A program made the position numbers and the translations under genes. Positions 45,393 to 58,296 of a stretch of DNA of 64,000 nucleotides are shown here, in pieces. How positions within the stretch are numbered: the stretch's first letter is position 1; every line of letters begins with the position of its first letter. The notes below the pieces were generated by a model that worked only from the letters and a program-made list of their open reading frames with translations, did not search any database and was not told the origin of the DNA. Source of the stretch: Labyrinthula sp. Ha (Eukaryota; Sar; Bigyra; Labyrinthulida; Labyrinthulaceae); the NCBI GenBank assembly GCA_015227615.1, contig JAALGZ010000019.1, forward strand, positions 310,001 to 374,000, written 5' to 3'.

Positions 45393-48300
45393 ATTATAAT
45401 TAATCAGAATGCTGAAATGGTACCTGGGCTTTGTCAAGAAATTGTGCTGTGTACTCTTACCAACTTTATTGATTTTGATTTCTATTTTCTAGTCGAGTCG
45501 TTAAATTATCTTCCTTCCATACTATTTTTTTCATCATTTCTTGTCAGTAAACCAGTATTGTTTTTACTTTCAGAAGTAATACACTTAAATCTCTGTAACA
45601 ATAACAATTTACTAGAATAATGGAATAATAACAGTAATTACAGCAAACTATATCTAACTAACAAGTTACCGGAATAAACCAGTATAGTATTGGTATTGCT
45701 GGTTAGTTAATTTATTGTATATTTCTGGTTAATGGAGTTACTGACAATTTATTTATATTATAAAACTCACAACGCAATATTTAATATATTATAAACAAAC
45801 CATTGAAAAAGAATATACAATATATGAGAATTAAATTAAATTCTTGCAATTAGGGTTATCTATTTAAATAATATAAAGGGTTCCCGTTTTTAGAATTGTT
45901 CTACTATAATATTGTGTAAAAACTATGTTTCGATATATTCATACAAAAGATTAACTGAGCTAACTAAACTTCGGATAATTGATGTGAAACGTCATTTATG
46001 ACCTCTTGAATTCCACAATCCTCCTATTTTCTTACAATGTTTTATTATTTTGTCCGGAAGCATTCATATATACATTTTCTTATTGAATTAATACAAAAGG
46101 GGCACAAAATCAGAACTACAGCCTTGAGCATTAGAATATTCAAGAAGTGGAGATAATATCTTCCGTTAGAACTGGAAGAACAGATTTTCTTAGATGGTGG
46201 AGAAAAGTTGACTGAAAATGATCCTATATTAGAAGTTTCAAAACATATTAATAATACAGAAAAACATTAGTTTATAATTAAAGCGGAAACGTACTTGATG
46301 CAGCTCTTGTTGTTAGACTTGCTTTTAACATCATAGCTGTTAGTCCGGTGTTCAGATATTTTCTAAATAATCCTGCAGAAGTGTGCTAATATATTTCCAG
46401 GTATGTTTATTGCTTCAGAAAGCAAATGAAGAACTGATAATTGCAATAGAAAAACAGAGCGGTCCAGAAAGAGCTTATTGAAAGAGCAACGAATCCAATA
46501 TCTGAGAAACTAACAGTTGTTTAAACAACTTTCGACACTCGAAAATGCTAATTTACTTATCAGCACCTATTCGATGGGATGGATGTAATTCATGCCCTGG
46601 CGTCATAATAGCAAATGGAACAAAGTCAAGGACAGCAATCTAGTGCTAAGCAAAGGTTCATTGCTCTTATTGTTTAAGTCATTGTCTCTAATGATATCCC
46701 ATTGAAACTTGTCAGATCTCAAATGCTTAGAAGTCTCCCAGTCTTTGCATTACTCACGCTTAATCTTGGATAGCCAACTTAATTTGCAATTCAAGAAATG
46801 ATTCATGAACGTGCTAATGCGATCTTGAAACGATGCCAATCCGCTTTTTTTTAAGTGTACAGAAAAAAAGTATCCTCTTTGATTACTTACGCATGGATGG
46901 ATCTCCATTAGCAGGGAACACCTTAATGGCAATGTGGTGAGTAGGGAAGGGATTTGATTTATTGATAAGTCAGCAACTAAAATTTTCCTTTATTTTTCTT
47001 AATGGTTGATTCTAATAATTCCTCAATCATTCTAATTAATTATAGAATCTCAGTTTGTTATCAAAAAAAATTGGGTTATACCACATTGAGCCAAAGGATG
47101 AGAAAAAAATTGTTTCATTTTTGAGCCGTACCTAAGCGTCTAAAGAATAAGTCATATGGTTCAAAAGTCACCAGCTCCCGGATTATATGGGTCTTCATAC
47201 GATGCAATGACAAGAAAGAATTTTTCTGCGATTTGGCTAAATACCGGGTAGCCCAATCTTGTATTTATGTTCCATTGATAATCAGAATAAAAGCAAAATC
47301 ATTTGATGAAAATCAAAATCCTGACTCATTTATTGATAATCAAAATCAAAATAAACATCAAATAAATAATGATGAAGTTAATCAAATTTGATGTCTAAGT
47401 TGTACAGACGATTTTGAAATATTCGAAAAGGTCATAAAACGATGGAAGAAAGGCTACTATTGCAAGGGTAAAGCCTTTAAGAATTGGCTCAATCTAAGAA
47501 GAGTAAGTTATTTAGAAGTCACGTCAAATATAATCTATATGATATTCTTGATTACTGGTGTGACTCATCTAGTAGTTACTGTTATTTTTCTAAACTCTTC
47601 TAAAGAATTGAATTCTACTCAAGAGCTACCACATATTAAAGAATTAATACCTATGTTCTTTTCTGTGATATTTCACACTTATAGCCGTGTTCCTCCTAGG
47701 AATATATTTTATTGAGGTCTTTTTTGGTCAAGTCTTAGCGTCTCATCATCATTCATAGATTCAAATATAGCAATGCAAATGATGAAGGTACAGGGTACAC
47801 TACTCTCTTTTACTACTGAAATAATTACTTATTGTGGTCTTATCTGGACTCCCAAAATGCTGTAACTATACATAAATGCGAACCAGTTAAACTTCACCGA
47901 GAAAAATCAAACATGAGATATCTGTAGCCGTGGAAATATGGAATCATTTCTATATTCCATGATATTTCAAGTACTTGCTCTATAAAACTTAAAATAATTT
48001 TTGTACAGGTTCCCATTGTAGAAAAGTATTTTTTGAAGAACTTTGGTCTTTCTTGCAACAAAATCAAAATGTCGAGGTGACACATCATTCTAAACATATT
48101 GAGTTTCATACTGCTACATTTAATAAATAGCAAGAACTGAAGTATACAAGACAAATAAAAACACAATCTTATTCACGAATATTGACCACTCAATCGCGCT
48201 ATTATAGAAATATGGATATAATTCATAACAAGGTAATTTAACAGCTAGATTTTAAAACCTACTTAAAGGATCTTGCTGGATGTCAAGTATTAAATAACTG

Positions 48301-51300
48301 ATTATATCAAGTAATAAAATATAACAAAGCTATATCTGCCTGGATCTCTAGGAGTGATGAATCTGACTGCTTAAATATTGAGGCTTTAATTTATAAAATG
48401 CACCCATTCCTTATATATAGCCATTATGATATGTTCTCGGTGTGCTTAGTTTCTGAAAGCAACTTTTCTATTATACATAAGTAATATATTCATTATTCTA
48501 CTGGTGAAATTTTGTCCCAAATAATATTAATTGATTCATAAATCTTTCTTGTATCAAGGAGTTGAGAACATAAAACAAGTGAAGTCACACAAATATATGA
48601 AATACTAGGAAGTATTAAAAGAGATATTTTTATATTTTCTTTCTCCATAAGAAGAAACGTTTTAAATTTATATTTAAGTCTACCTAAATATTTTTGACAT
48701 TTTGATTAATCATTTTGCCTTAAAACAGTGCTTTATTCATAATTAATTCCTACCTTCCAAGGTACATGAAGATTTTACGTTTACCGGATTATTAAATATC
48801 ATCATTAACTTCCACTATAGAGACAGATAGAGTAAGTTACAGCAATTTCTTACCTAAAATCTACTCGCATCGAGTTGCTGAATTAAGATCCCAGATATAT
48901 TCATCGAAGCTTAAGTGAAGTATCACTCTATAATTAGTAGGATGTGAAGGGTTGCTTCTCTGTATTAGACCAGAATAAGAGAAAGTGTTTCGCCAAACTC
49001 TATCCAATTAAAAGATATTTCAACTTTCTTTATATTGGATATATATGAATTGAACTTCAATATTGAAACGCATGGGATCGTGCTTTCTGAGATCACCCTT
49101 TGGAAGACAATTTCCAATAAGCAAACCCACACCCTTTGACCAAGAAAAAATTTACTTTGATACTACAGGTGATGGACAGAATGACAGGTTCTTATGCTTA
49201 AGTAAGATATAGAAGATTGAAAAACAATAATTTTCCTATAAGATAGGAACCAAAAAGTAATAATTAAAGTTATTACGTAAACATTTCTTATCGGTTTATT
49301 TTATGGAATTTTATGTACCTCTGCTTGTCTTCGAACTGAACCTTGAATTCTAAACTAGTGTATGTATTTGAAAATTATCCAATGACTTAACCCTCAACGA
49401 AGACGAGTACAGGTTTACTCGTTTTAATAACTCGAATATTCATACGTATGAATTAGCGAAAGAACCAAGAGTCATAAAAACAATGTAATGTGGATGGAGT
49501 TTGAAGGTTTTAAATTTAGGCCCTCTTATCCAGAACATGGGGACCAATAGTAAAGCACAGTAAAGCCTTATACCTAGGTGTTCTTAACGAAATGTACGAT
49601 ATTTTATTCAAATCTTAGTAAATGCCAGAATTAGACACATTGCCCTGAGACAAAGATCTTCTTAGTCAGTATATTGCCCACGGGAATAAAAGTCAAAACT
49701 GCTTTAAAAGTTATTTATGTTTTCGATGGAAGCTATTGTATTAATTTCGAGGTTTCTCCAGATTCATTTTCATTAGACGGTATATCAACCAGCTCAAGTA
49801 CTCCGCAATATTGAAAGCCCCATTAATTAGCCTTGTGAATATGTGAAATCTATTTAAAATAATGAGAAGATGTTACAATGCCATGATTTTAGCTATTAGA
49901 CATCTACAAACTTTGAAAAATTAGAAAAAGAATGGAATTCAAACATGTACTGATACCTTTATATTCTTATATACTTGATCATATGTTTGAGTTTTTTATT
50001 AATTCTATCTTTTTTCATTTGGAAAATTAAAACTTTATGCTATTGTTTCAACCAATAAAATTTTTTCAATAATTAGCTCACATAAACTCTTGGAAGGCTA
50101 GCCTCGATAAATATTATTTCAGAGCAGGTCTCACACACATATATTCTTAGCGTCTTAATAAGCCGACTTTCGATAAGATTCAAGTAATTATAGTAACCTT
50201 GAGTTAAATACAGCGTTATTATACAAATTCTATTCTCTATCTGTTGAATAATATATATATATATATTAACTAGAGAATAAAATGCTGCCACGGGGCTAAG
50301 ACTGCAACTAAATAGTACAGTTGGAGGTATAGAAACCATGTACTATACAACGATTCTATCTTTAAATCTTACACACTGTGTTTATTATAAGGGTATATCA
50401 TAAAAGAAATTATTTTCTCGTTATCAAGCATTGACTTCAATCTTACCTTGGCAACAAACCTTATTTCTCAGTATTATCCCGAGGTTTTTGTACCCTACAT
50501 GATTTAGTCAGTAATTAATTTTTCACACGATTTCAATCTTAAGCTTGAACATTCCTGCAAATTCAAATATTTTATTCGTGATTTTCTTAAGAAAATGTGC
50601 AGAAATTTTCGAATGAAAATATGCTTACACAATTAATCTTTGTTTTAATTATTACAGTAAAGGCCTACAATATTCTAAGACGTACGTCGGTCACCTAGAG
50701 GCATTGATATTAATCATATACTTTGCCATTGAATGTCTATGGTTCCTAATATTAATCCTCTTTAAATTTTCAATTTCGTATATTCTCGCTTAACATGGCA
50801 GATCACAGAGAAAATGTTGCTACACATATAATTCCGCTGTTGAATCTAATTAAGCAAGGCATGTATTAAAATTTAATTGTTTATGTGTGATTGAGAATTA
50901 TTCTATACTAATATTGAAATATTGATGGATGTCTTACTTATTTCTATATTAAATAAATCATGTATTAAGATGGATATATTTAAGTGAGGTCATTCCGAAT
51001 CATACGTTTCATTACTTTTCCTGGGCTTTAGTTGGATACTCATTCTATATATAATGTTTGCAATATTCTAAAGGGACGCAAAAAATACAAGAAATAACAA
51101 AATGCAGACAGTTTTATGCTAAATATGAATGACTATATGTAGAAACATATGGGTTTCGGTCCTAATGATAACCACATTCAGTTATTTACGCTCAGTATTC
51201 AAAGTAAATTTGACAAATCATTTGCAAAGAAAACTCGCGTAATCACTTATTTCAGTTTGTTGAAACAGTGACTAACGTAGAGTTAAATAATTTCCAGATA

Positions 51301-53114
51301 CAATACAAGTAGGAATTTTGAACTAACATAATTAACAAATAAATTTACTTGGTAATAAGCAATTTAGAATCAAGAATATTATACACTTATTGAAGAATCT
51401 TAAGTTGCGTGGAAACCGGGAACATGATGCTAAATACAAAAATCTTGTGTAAATTCTTTACTTTCTTTCCCGTTAAGTATCTTCCAGAGGTCTATCATCA
51501 TACATGTGCTACAATGCTCTATTTCGGTGATTTTGAAGACCGAGAAGGTAAATCCAACAGCTGCTAAGCAAGTATATAGTATATTTTAATAATTTAAATA
51601 CATCTAAGCAAGTGAATAGTACTTCTGTGGCACAGTTAGTCAAACAAGCAAACTGTAACAAATAAAGAGTGGATTAAAAGCACAGCATAGCAGTTTTCTT
51701 CGTGTTAGTCAACCTAAGTTTCAAATTGCAGTACAGAGGATTTTATCTAAAGGAGTAACCTAGCTTTTATCAGGTAGAGAGCGGTTGATATACACCCCAA
51801 CCTGGAAGCTTAAGAAGGAGATCATAATGACAAATAAAGCATTGATCTAGGTCGCACAGACTTTAGGATCTTTCTTCAAATACATAGACTGCTCCCTCTA
51901 GAATGAACTCTCTCAATTATGCTCAAAAATTTCGTGATGATTTTGGATAGAATAACTAAGTTTAAGGAGTCTAAGCCGAACTGCAAGATAAAAAGTCTGC
52001 TTCCAGGACAGAAAGTATATTGTGAACATTATCCTCATCATAGCGGGAAAGTCATGAACAGTTTACTAGTCAAGTACATCAAAGCACACTATTATACAGT
52101 CTCAAGACCATAAAGAATTCAACATTGAATTGCATAAATGGAATATAGCAGAACCCATTACTAGAAACACTTTTAGCTTAAATAATATACAACAATTCCA
52201 AAAGGTGGGCAAGAAGACTCAGCACATCATTATCATTGAACAATAAAATAGCTTCATAATTTCGGAGACTGCTTTTGGTCCACGTGTAAATCTTCAATGC
52301 TTGTGTTATCCCTCTAAAAGTTATTTTGGTTTTGTGAACGATATTTTGCCAAGAGAATCTATTTAATACAAGCTAAATTTAATCAAGTGATGAGAACTTT
52401 TGAATGAAACTAGACGATGAAGACGAAGAATGCTACCAAGCTAACACAGTATTGTTAGTAATTTGTATCATAGATTATAGTATGAAATAGCACTGAGGCT
52501 CAAACTTATACTCAAATAAAGGTCTACACAAAAGTTAAAAAATAATGATAGATAGAGCTTAGGAACGAGAAACTTTTATTTTTTAACAAATTAAAATCAA
52601 ATTTAAGAAATGTAATTTCTTCGGACAATGTTATGATCATAACTTAGGACTTGGTCCCAAATAACTTCTTTCCTCTCTGAGTTATACTATAAAAAGGTAG
52701 TATTGAATCAACTTCATGTTACTACTAGGATATGATCAAAATAATTCAATTCTATTCTAGAATAGAGATTTTAATGTAAACAAACTTATAGAGAACAATC
52801 TACATTAGGATCTTTCTATAAATAAGTGTAGAATAATAATTTATAAACTATAACTACGCTTATATAATTAAAATACTACAAATTATAGAATAAATATTGC
52901 ACTGAAATTCGACCATATCCTGTACAAGAATGGAATATGTATAGTATGCAAGGAAAGATTTGCGATATAAACTATAAAGAAAACCAAAAAGTAGTAAAGT
53001 TGACTACAAATAACTGCACGTTTTCCACCTAATAATATAAACGTTATATTCTTGGTAAGTACTAAGAACTAACTACTAACTACAAAAAAGTAAAAATCAA
53101 CTAAAGAAACCAAA
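45393..53114. other. Gene-poor region with decayed coding traces
   Basis: 7.7 kb without an intact gene. Traces of decayed coding are seen at 46156-46440, where open stretches such as LELEEQIFLDGGEKLTEN and LDAALVVRLAFNIIAVSPVF alternate with stops, and more clearly at 47125-47712, listed separately. A short (TA)n run is at about 50252-50267. The remainder is AT-rich and unremarkable. Confidence 0.45.
47125..47712 (+). pseudogene. Decayed RING-H2-like membrane protein
   Basis: One frame stays open for 195 codons with a single TGA at 47389-47391, unusual for such AT-rich DNA, and has no ATG start. After the TGA it reads CLSCTDDFEIFEKVIKRWKK, then YYCKGKAFKNWLNLRRV. This follows the RING-H2 plan C-x2-C-x3-F...vi.l.C.H.YH..C...WL, but several zinc ligands have been replaced. 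Before it is an Asn/Gln/Asp-rich stretch (SFDENQNPDSFIDNQNQNKH). After it come two hydrophobic segments (NIIYMIFLITGVTHLVVTVI and LIPMFFSVIFHTY). An intact relative would be a membrane-bound E3 ubiquitin ligase. The match is by eye and weak. Confidence 0.33.
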
Positions 53115-54837
53115 ATGAAATAGTTTTTTTCAATATTATATTTTTACTTATTTACTTTGACAATATAAGAAGTCATAGTAAATTTTAGTCAGACTGGAGA
53201 AAGTGTTGGACCTTTTCCCGCAACAAGATTCTCTGAGTTAACGGGAAACTTCTCTTCAAGCTGTGAAATTAACGCACAAGCAAGTTTACTACTCGCAACA
53301 GAAAATCCTTGCAAATCTTCTACCTTTCAAAGAAATTTTACAGATTTTGTTGTAATCACGAGTGATCTTCAAGACTATGGCTGTTTTGAAGAAGTTTCTT
53401 ATAAAAATCTTGAAAATCTTGGTGCTATTGCGATACTCAATAGTGATGCAAGACCAGCTGGATTGCCAATGTTTAGATCACATATTGGACACAGAAAAAA
53501 TGATAATAGTATTCCTCTTATAGATACAAACTTTGATTTCTATTTGGATGTACATCTATCAATAAAAAAAACTGAAGAAGGTATCACTATGCAAGTTAAT
53601 AATTGTGATGATGAAAATATTCATGCAGTTTGTTATTTGGATGTTGAGTTTCTTTATGATTTTATTTTCCTTCTTATTGTTTTGGGAAATATATATTTAG
53701 TTATAGCAGCTTTAAGAAAGATAGATAAGAATCAAGGAACTCGACCAAGAAGATTTATTTTGAATTATTTTCTCTTTATGCTTGTTATCTTTGCTATTAT
53801 TTCATCACTAAACTTTACAACAGTTGATGGATATGTTTGGATAGTTGGTGAAAATTACAAAGCAAATGTATATTTATTTTTAGTTGGATTTACTGCAAAT
53901 TTGTTTTTTTACAGCACTATAATCACAGCGTATTATTGGGCATTTCTTGGGAATAAATGTTTTCTATTATCTTGGAAACCAAGTAATAATATTCTGCTAA
54001 AGTGTTTTCGTATTATAACTGGATATAATTTTTTTAGAGGAAATGGATTTTACTTTATACTAATACTTACTGTTTTTGCTTTGTTTGGCAGTTTGATGTT
54101 TGTGCTCCAACCTGGAAAGTTAGTTCAAGATATGATGGCAGTTTTTTTGCTTTTAGATTTACTTCTTGGAATATGTTTTTTTATAGCAAATAGTTTATTT
54201 GTTGGAAATATTATTTAAACTATTGAAAAAAAAGCTCAACAATCAAGTTTTGAGTATGGAAGAGCTCCACCAAAATTTTTTCTATGTACTAAATTTACTG
54301 GATATGGAATATATTCTTTTATTGAAGAGAATAATCTAGCAGAAGATAATGCTTCAAGAAGAACCTTGTTAATGGCTTCGCATTTAAGCCTTTGGTTACA
54401 AAGATATTTCTTTTTATTATTTCTTTTTTATTTTATTCTTTCATTATACTATTGTAATAGATCTTATGGAAACAAGTGATCAACATGATCATTCTCTTCA
54501 AATAAAACTTTGTTCTTTTGTAGCAACTAATCCATTTAGTATTGGTTCACGGATGTTGATGTTAACTTGTTTAATTAAAGGAATTGCAGGACCAAGTAAA
54601 AGAATTTCAACTTTAAATAAAGGATCATACGAAAAAACAACTCAAGTAAACTTAGAAGATACATCCAAATCTCCAAAACCTGTTTCTACAGCTTTTTCTC
54701 AATCTGAAAAAAGTAATTTGACTTTGACTCCAGAGTTTCTAAAACCATCGAACACGTTTTCAAAATTTCCAAGTCAAGCTTCAATGCATTCTTATAATCC
54801 TTTAAGAAGTCCTGGAGTTCCAGTTTTTAAGATATAG
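53115..54837 (+). pseudogene. PA-like/seven-span membrane protein, copy C (broken)
   Basis: A full-length relative of the 43651 and 56071 genes. From the ATG at 53115 the frame carries a signal-peptide-like start with TAG as codon 3 and TAA as codon 18. It then runs through the PA-like region (VGPFPATRFSEL ... AIAILNSDARPAGLP), spans 1-5, a TAA at 54216-54218 where relatives have Gln, and a frame change near 54410-54450. The last 123 residues (54466-54837) keep the family tail, LTLTPEFLKPS. The many changes spread along it suggest a long-dead or relaxed copy. Its first 290 bases match copy D much better than the rest does. Confidence 0.85.
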
Positions 54838-56041
54838 TTTGATTTAGTATTAGTGTTGAAAGTTGAAAATTTAGATTGATATTAGAGTACAAAATATTAT
54901 ATGTTTTTATATTTCCATATCTCAAATTGCTTTAATCGCACCAGATATAAGTATGGATATGATCGGTAATAATTAAAATACAATCAGAGGAACCTGTGCT
55001 TTTCTCTTAGTTCAGATTTGCATCATAAACATTTCTCTGTGTTTCTTGTTTTTTATAATCGCATTGTAAACTTGGAACACTTCTAGATATGCACAATTTT
55101 TCGAACTTTCTTGCATTTCCAATATAATTTTTTTCAATGTTATTAATTATTTTGTTATTTTCTAAGAAATCTATGATGTTTCATGCTCAAGAAAGTATTA
55201 GTTTAATTGTTATTTGCTCACAAGAATACAAGACGAAATTAATGTACAAAATGTTTCAGTACAATTTTCTGTACATTTTAAAGTCAATACTATAATTTTC
55301 AAAAACTGGCCACGAATAAATATCTTCCAAAATGTTTGAAAACAATAATCTCTTGAACTAAGATTCTTCATTTACTTCTTTCATAAAAATATGCTACTGC
55401 AGAGTTTAATGTATTAGTCAATCCAAGTAACGTGCAAATGTTTTCAACTCAATAAGTTAGCCCATCTTACTATCAAATAACTACGCGTACATTCAATTCT
55501 CAAAAAAAAAATCTGTGTATTGATATACAAAAAATATATTTTGACTTTTATCGAACTTGGGTGTGTTTTATTACTATTTGTATGAGTACCAATATTTTAA
55601 CTAAGTTCTCTAAGCAGTATAGTTTCGTATGCAGTGGCCAATATGGATATATCTTTAACACTTTCTATATTTTGAAATATATGTCTTACAAAAAAAAGAA
55701 CCAGTAATCCCGATGCCCGGCAATAATTCTACCAAACTAAATTTTCCTTACCAGTAACGTACCAGTAGATACCGGTAATAATAGACGATAAAATTCTGCT
55801 TTTAATAATATCTTAAGCATTGTATACCAGTATGAATATGTTGTTACTGATTTTTGTGTGTATCGCATAAACAACAAAAATATGGACAGATCTTTAAGAA
55901 AGAGAGTACAAATATAGTATATAAGGTATATATAAAAAATATTTTCACCAGGATTACAAAATAGAACCAGTAAAGTTGGGAAAGTAACTTTAATCTGTCC
56001 TTAGATAGAAACAATTCCGAATACGTTTTCCTTTTCACATC
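54838..56041. other. Spacer between copies C and B
   Basis: 1.2 kb of AT-rich DNA without a gene. Its notable content is the cluster of ACCAGTA motifs at 55699-55972, listed separately. Confidence 0.5.
55699..55972 (+). promoter_or_regulatory. Cluster of ACCAGTA motifs upstream of copy B
   Basis: ACCAGTA occurs at about 55699, 55750, 55760, 55826 and 55967, with the variant ACCGGTA at about 55770, all within 400 bp before the copy B start codon. Two ACCAGTA motifs also lie upstream of copy A (about 45550 and 45678) although flanking sequence is otherwise unrelated. It could be a transcription-factor site or a decayed short tandem repeat. Confidence 0.22.
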
Positions 56042-57770
56042 TTACTATTTACCAGAGAGAAAACAATAAAATGAAAAACCTTCTTTATGTTTTTTTTCTA
56101 TGTTTTATAATGTTTACAAACTCAGAAATATTAGTTACTTTTACTGAAATAGAACAAACAATTGGACCTTTTCCCACAACAAGATTTTCAGAATTAATCG
56201 GTGATTTTTCAGGAACCTGTCAAATTGATGCTCAAGCTACTTTACTCTTTCCAACAGAAAATCCATGCAAGACTTCAACTTTTGAACGAAACTTAACTGA
56301 TCTTGTTGTAATTACAACAAATTTACAAAGTTTTGGTTGCTTTGAGGAAGAATCTTATAATAACTTGGAAAATTTAGGTGCTGTTGCTATATTAAATAGT
56401 GATCCAAGACCAGCTGGTTTATCCATGTTTAGATCTCACATTGGGCATAATAAAAAAGACAATAATATTCCTTTTATAGATACAAACTTTGAGTTCTTTC
56501 TTGGAGTTTTTTTACGTGTTGCTCAAACTCAGGAAAGTATTTCAGTGGAAATAAATAATTGTGCAGATGAAAACTTACATGAAAAATGTTATTTTATTGC
56601 AGAATATTTATTTCACAGTATTCTTTTATTCATTATTTCTATGAATATTTACTTAGTAATTACTGCATTGAAAAAAATAGTTATTAATAATGGAACTCGA
56701 CCAAGAAGATTTATATTAAAATATTTTCTTGCTACACTTTTATTTTTTGCTTTGATTTCTTTATTCAATTTGAATACTTTTGATGGATTTGTTTGGATTG
56801 TTGGTGGAAATTATAAATCAAATATATCTTTTTTTCTTGTTGGTATTCAAGCAACTCTTTTCTTTTTTGGAACTTTAGTTTCTGCTTATTATTGGACATT
56901 TCTTTCTAATAAATGTTTTCTTTTATCTTGGAAATCAAGCAATAATATCTTATTAAGAGTTTTTCGAACATTATCTGGAGATGACTTTTTTAAAGGAAAA
57001 GGTTTTTATCTTATACTTGTAATTGCTCTTTTCGCTTTTATTTGGTGTGAAGATTTCTTATTAAGACCTGGAAATCAAGCTCAAGAGATTCTCGAAGTTT
57101 TCAAATATTTTGATGCTGTAATTGGATTTTTCTTTTTAATTGCAAATAGTTTATTTGTAGGAAATATTATTCAAACTATTGAAAACAAATTTCAACAAAC
57201 AAGTTTTGAATATGGAAAAGATCCTCCAAAATTCTCTTTACTTACAAAATTCACAGGATATGGACTTTTTTCATTCATTGAAGAGAATAATCTAGCAGAA
57301 GATAATCCTTCAAGAAAAGCTTTATTAATGGCATCACATTTAAGTAAATGGCTATTTGCATATTTTGCAGTATTTGCAGTTCTTGTTTTCGAACAAATTG
57401 TTGTATTAGAAAGAATGGTTACTTTTGGACAATTTGATGATTCTGTACAGCTTAATATTTGTTCTTTTGTTGCACTTGGTCCTTTTGATGTAGGAACAAG
57501 AATGCTGATGGTAACTTGTTTAATTAAAGGAATTTCTGGACCAAGTAAAAAATTTTCAACTTTAAATAAAGTAACAAGAGAAGAAACAACTCAGGTATAT
57601 CAAGATAATACTAATACTTCGCCTGAGAGATCTTTTACTCCTCCTGAACCTGATGAGAAGAAATTAACTCTGACACCTGAGTTTTTGAAACCTACAAGCA
57701 GTTTTACAATGTTTCCAAGTCGATCTAGTATAAATTCATTTAATATACTTGAACCTTCTGGGAGTCCAAG
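56042..57770 (+). repeat. Gene-sized inverted duplication, arm B
   Basis: Partner of 43664-45392 in inverted orientation, 1,729 bp, with near-complete identity and abrupt ends. The two arms are separated by about 10.6 kb that includes copy C. Confidence 0.9.
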
Positions 57771-57783
57771 ATATAGACTGTAG
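56071..57783 (+). CDS. PA-like/seven-span membrane protein, copy B
   Basis: 570 residues, intact and intronless, with the same architecture as copy A: signal peptide, Cys-containing PA-like lumenal domain, seven spans and a Ser/Thr/Pro-rich tail. It differs from A at residue 8 (Phe for Ser), residue 336 (Ala for Thr) and in the last residues (PRYRL in place of PRIRF), because the duplicated block ends inside the last codons. Both copies nevertheless stop with TAG at the same length. It lies between copy C upstream on the same strand and copy D downstream on the opposite strand. Copies A and B are the only members here that can make a full protein as read. Confidence 0.82.
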   Translation: MKNLLYVFFLCFIMFTNSEILVTFTEIEQTIGPFPTTRFSELIGDFSGTCQIDAQATLLFPTENPCKTSTFERNLTDLVVITTNLQSFGCFEEESYNNLENLGAVAILNSDPRPAGLSMFRSHIGHNKKDNNIPFIDTNFEFFLGVFLRVAQTQESISVEINNCADENLHEKCYFIAEYLFHSILLFIISMNIYLVITALKKIVINNGTRPRRFILKYFLATLLFFALISLFNLNTFDGFVWIVGGNYKSNISFFLVGIQATLFFFGTLVSAYYWTFLSNKCFLLSWKSSNNILLRVFRTLSGDDFFKGKGFYLILVIALFAFIWCEDFLLRPGNQAQEILEVFKYFDAVIGFFFLIANSLFVGNIIQTIENKFQQTSFEYGKDPPKFSLLTKFTGYGLFSFIEENNLAEDNPSRKALLMASHLSKWLFAYFAVFAVLVFEQIVVLERMVTFGQFDDSVQLNICSFVALGPFDVGTRMLMVTCLIKGISGPSKKFSTLNKVTREETTQVYQDNTNTSPERSFTPPEPDEKKLTLTPEFLKPTSSFTMFPSRSSINSFNILEPSGSPRYRL

Positions 57784-58296
57784 CCTTTTCTTTTCAGTAG
57801 TATAAAATCTGAATTATACTTAATATTTAACGAAGAAAAAAGTAATTCCCTCTTAAGAGTTTATTCTCTTTGCAGAACTAAGAGTTCTCTTGGGATGAAT
57901 TCTATATAGTATTAGATTAATAACAAGTAATAAGCAGGAGTATTACTTACCTCAAATCCTTGTTACATATGTCTATCTAAGTTATTAAAACAAGACATTC
58001 TAGAATGTGTATTACCTATAATGAGAACCCATTTCCAGATTGCATGAAAACCTTTTCAAGGATTTACTTTTGAAATGAAAAAATACAGTCAAAGTTTTTT
58101 GCTTTATCAAAATATTACAAAAATTGCCTGCTACCTATATGCAACAAGAATCTGCAATTATTATTATTCATCCAAAAGCAAAACTCTTTAAAACTAGATT
58201 TCATAACTATGATTAAACCAAACTTCAATGATAGTAAAAATAATATACAAGAAATTTGTGTAATTGTAAAGCATACTAAAATTATCAAAGAAGCCC

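Noticed and set aside
11190-54218. Reassigned stop codons (TAA/TAG as Gln), suggested by in-frame TAG/TAA in the hAT copies and in copy C, and by ciliate-like intron sizes.
   Set aside because: Recognisable host genes have no internal TAA or TAG after intron removal, and copies A, B and C end at TAG at matching positions with different surrounding sequence. The copies with internal stops also carry other damage.
54466-54837. Separate 123-residue gene.
   Set aside because: It is the C-terminal part of damaged copy C, matching the family tail.
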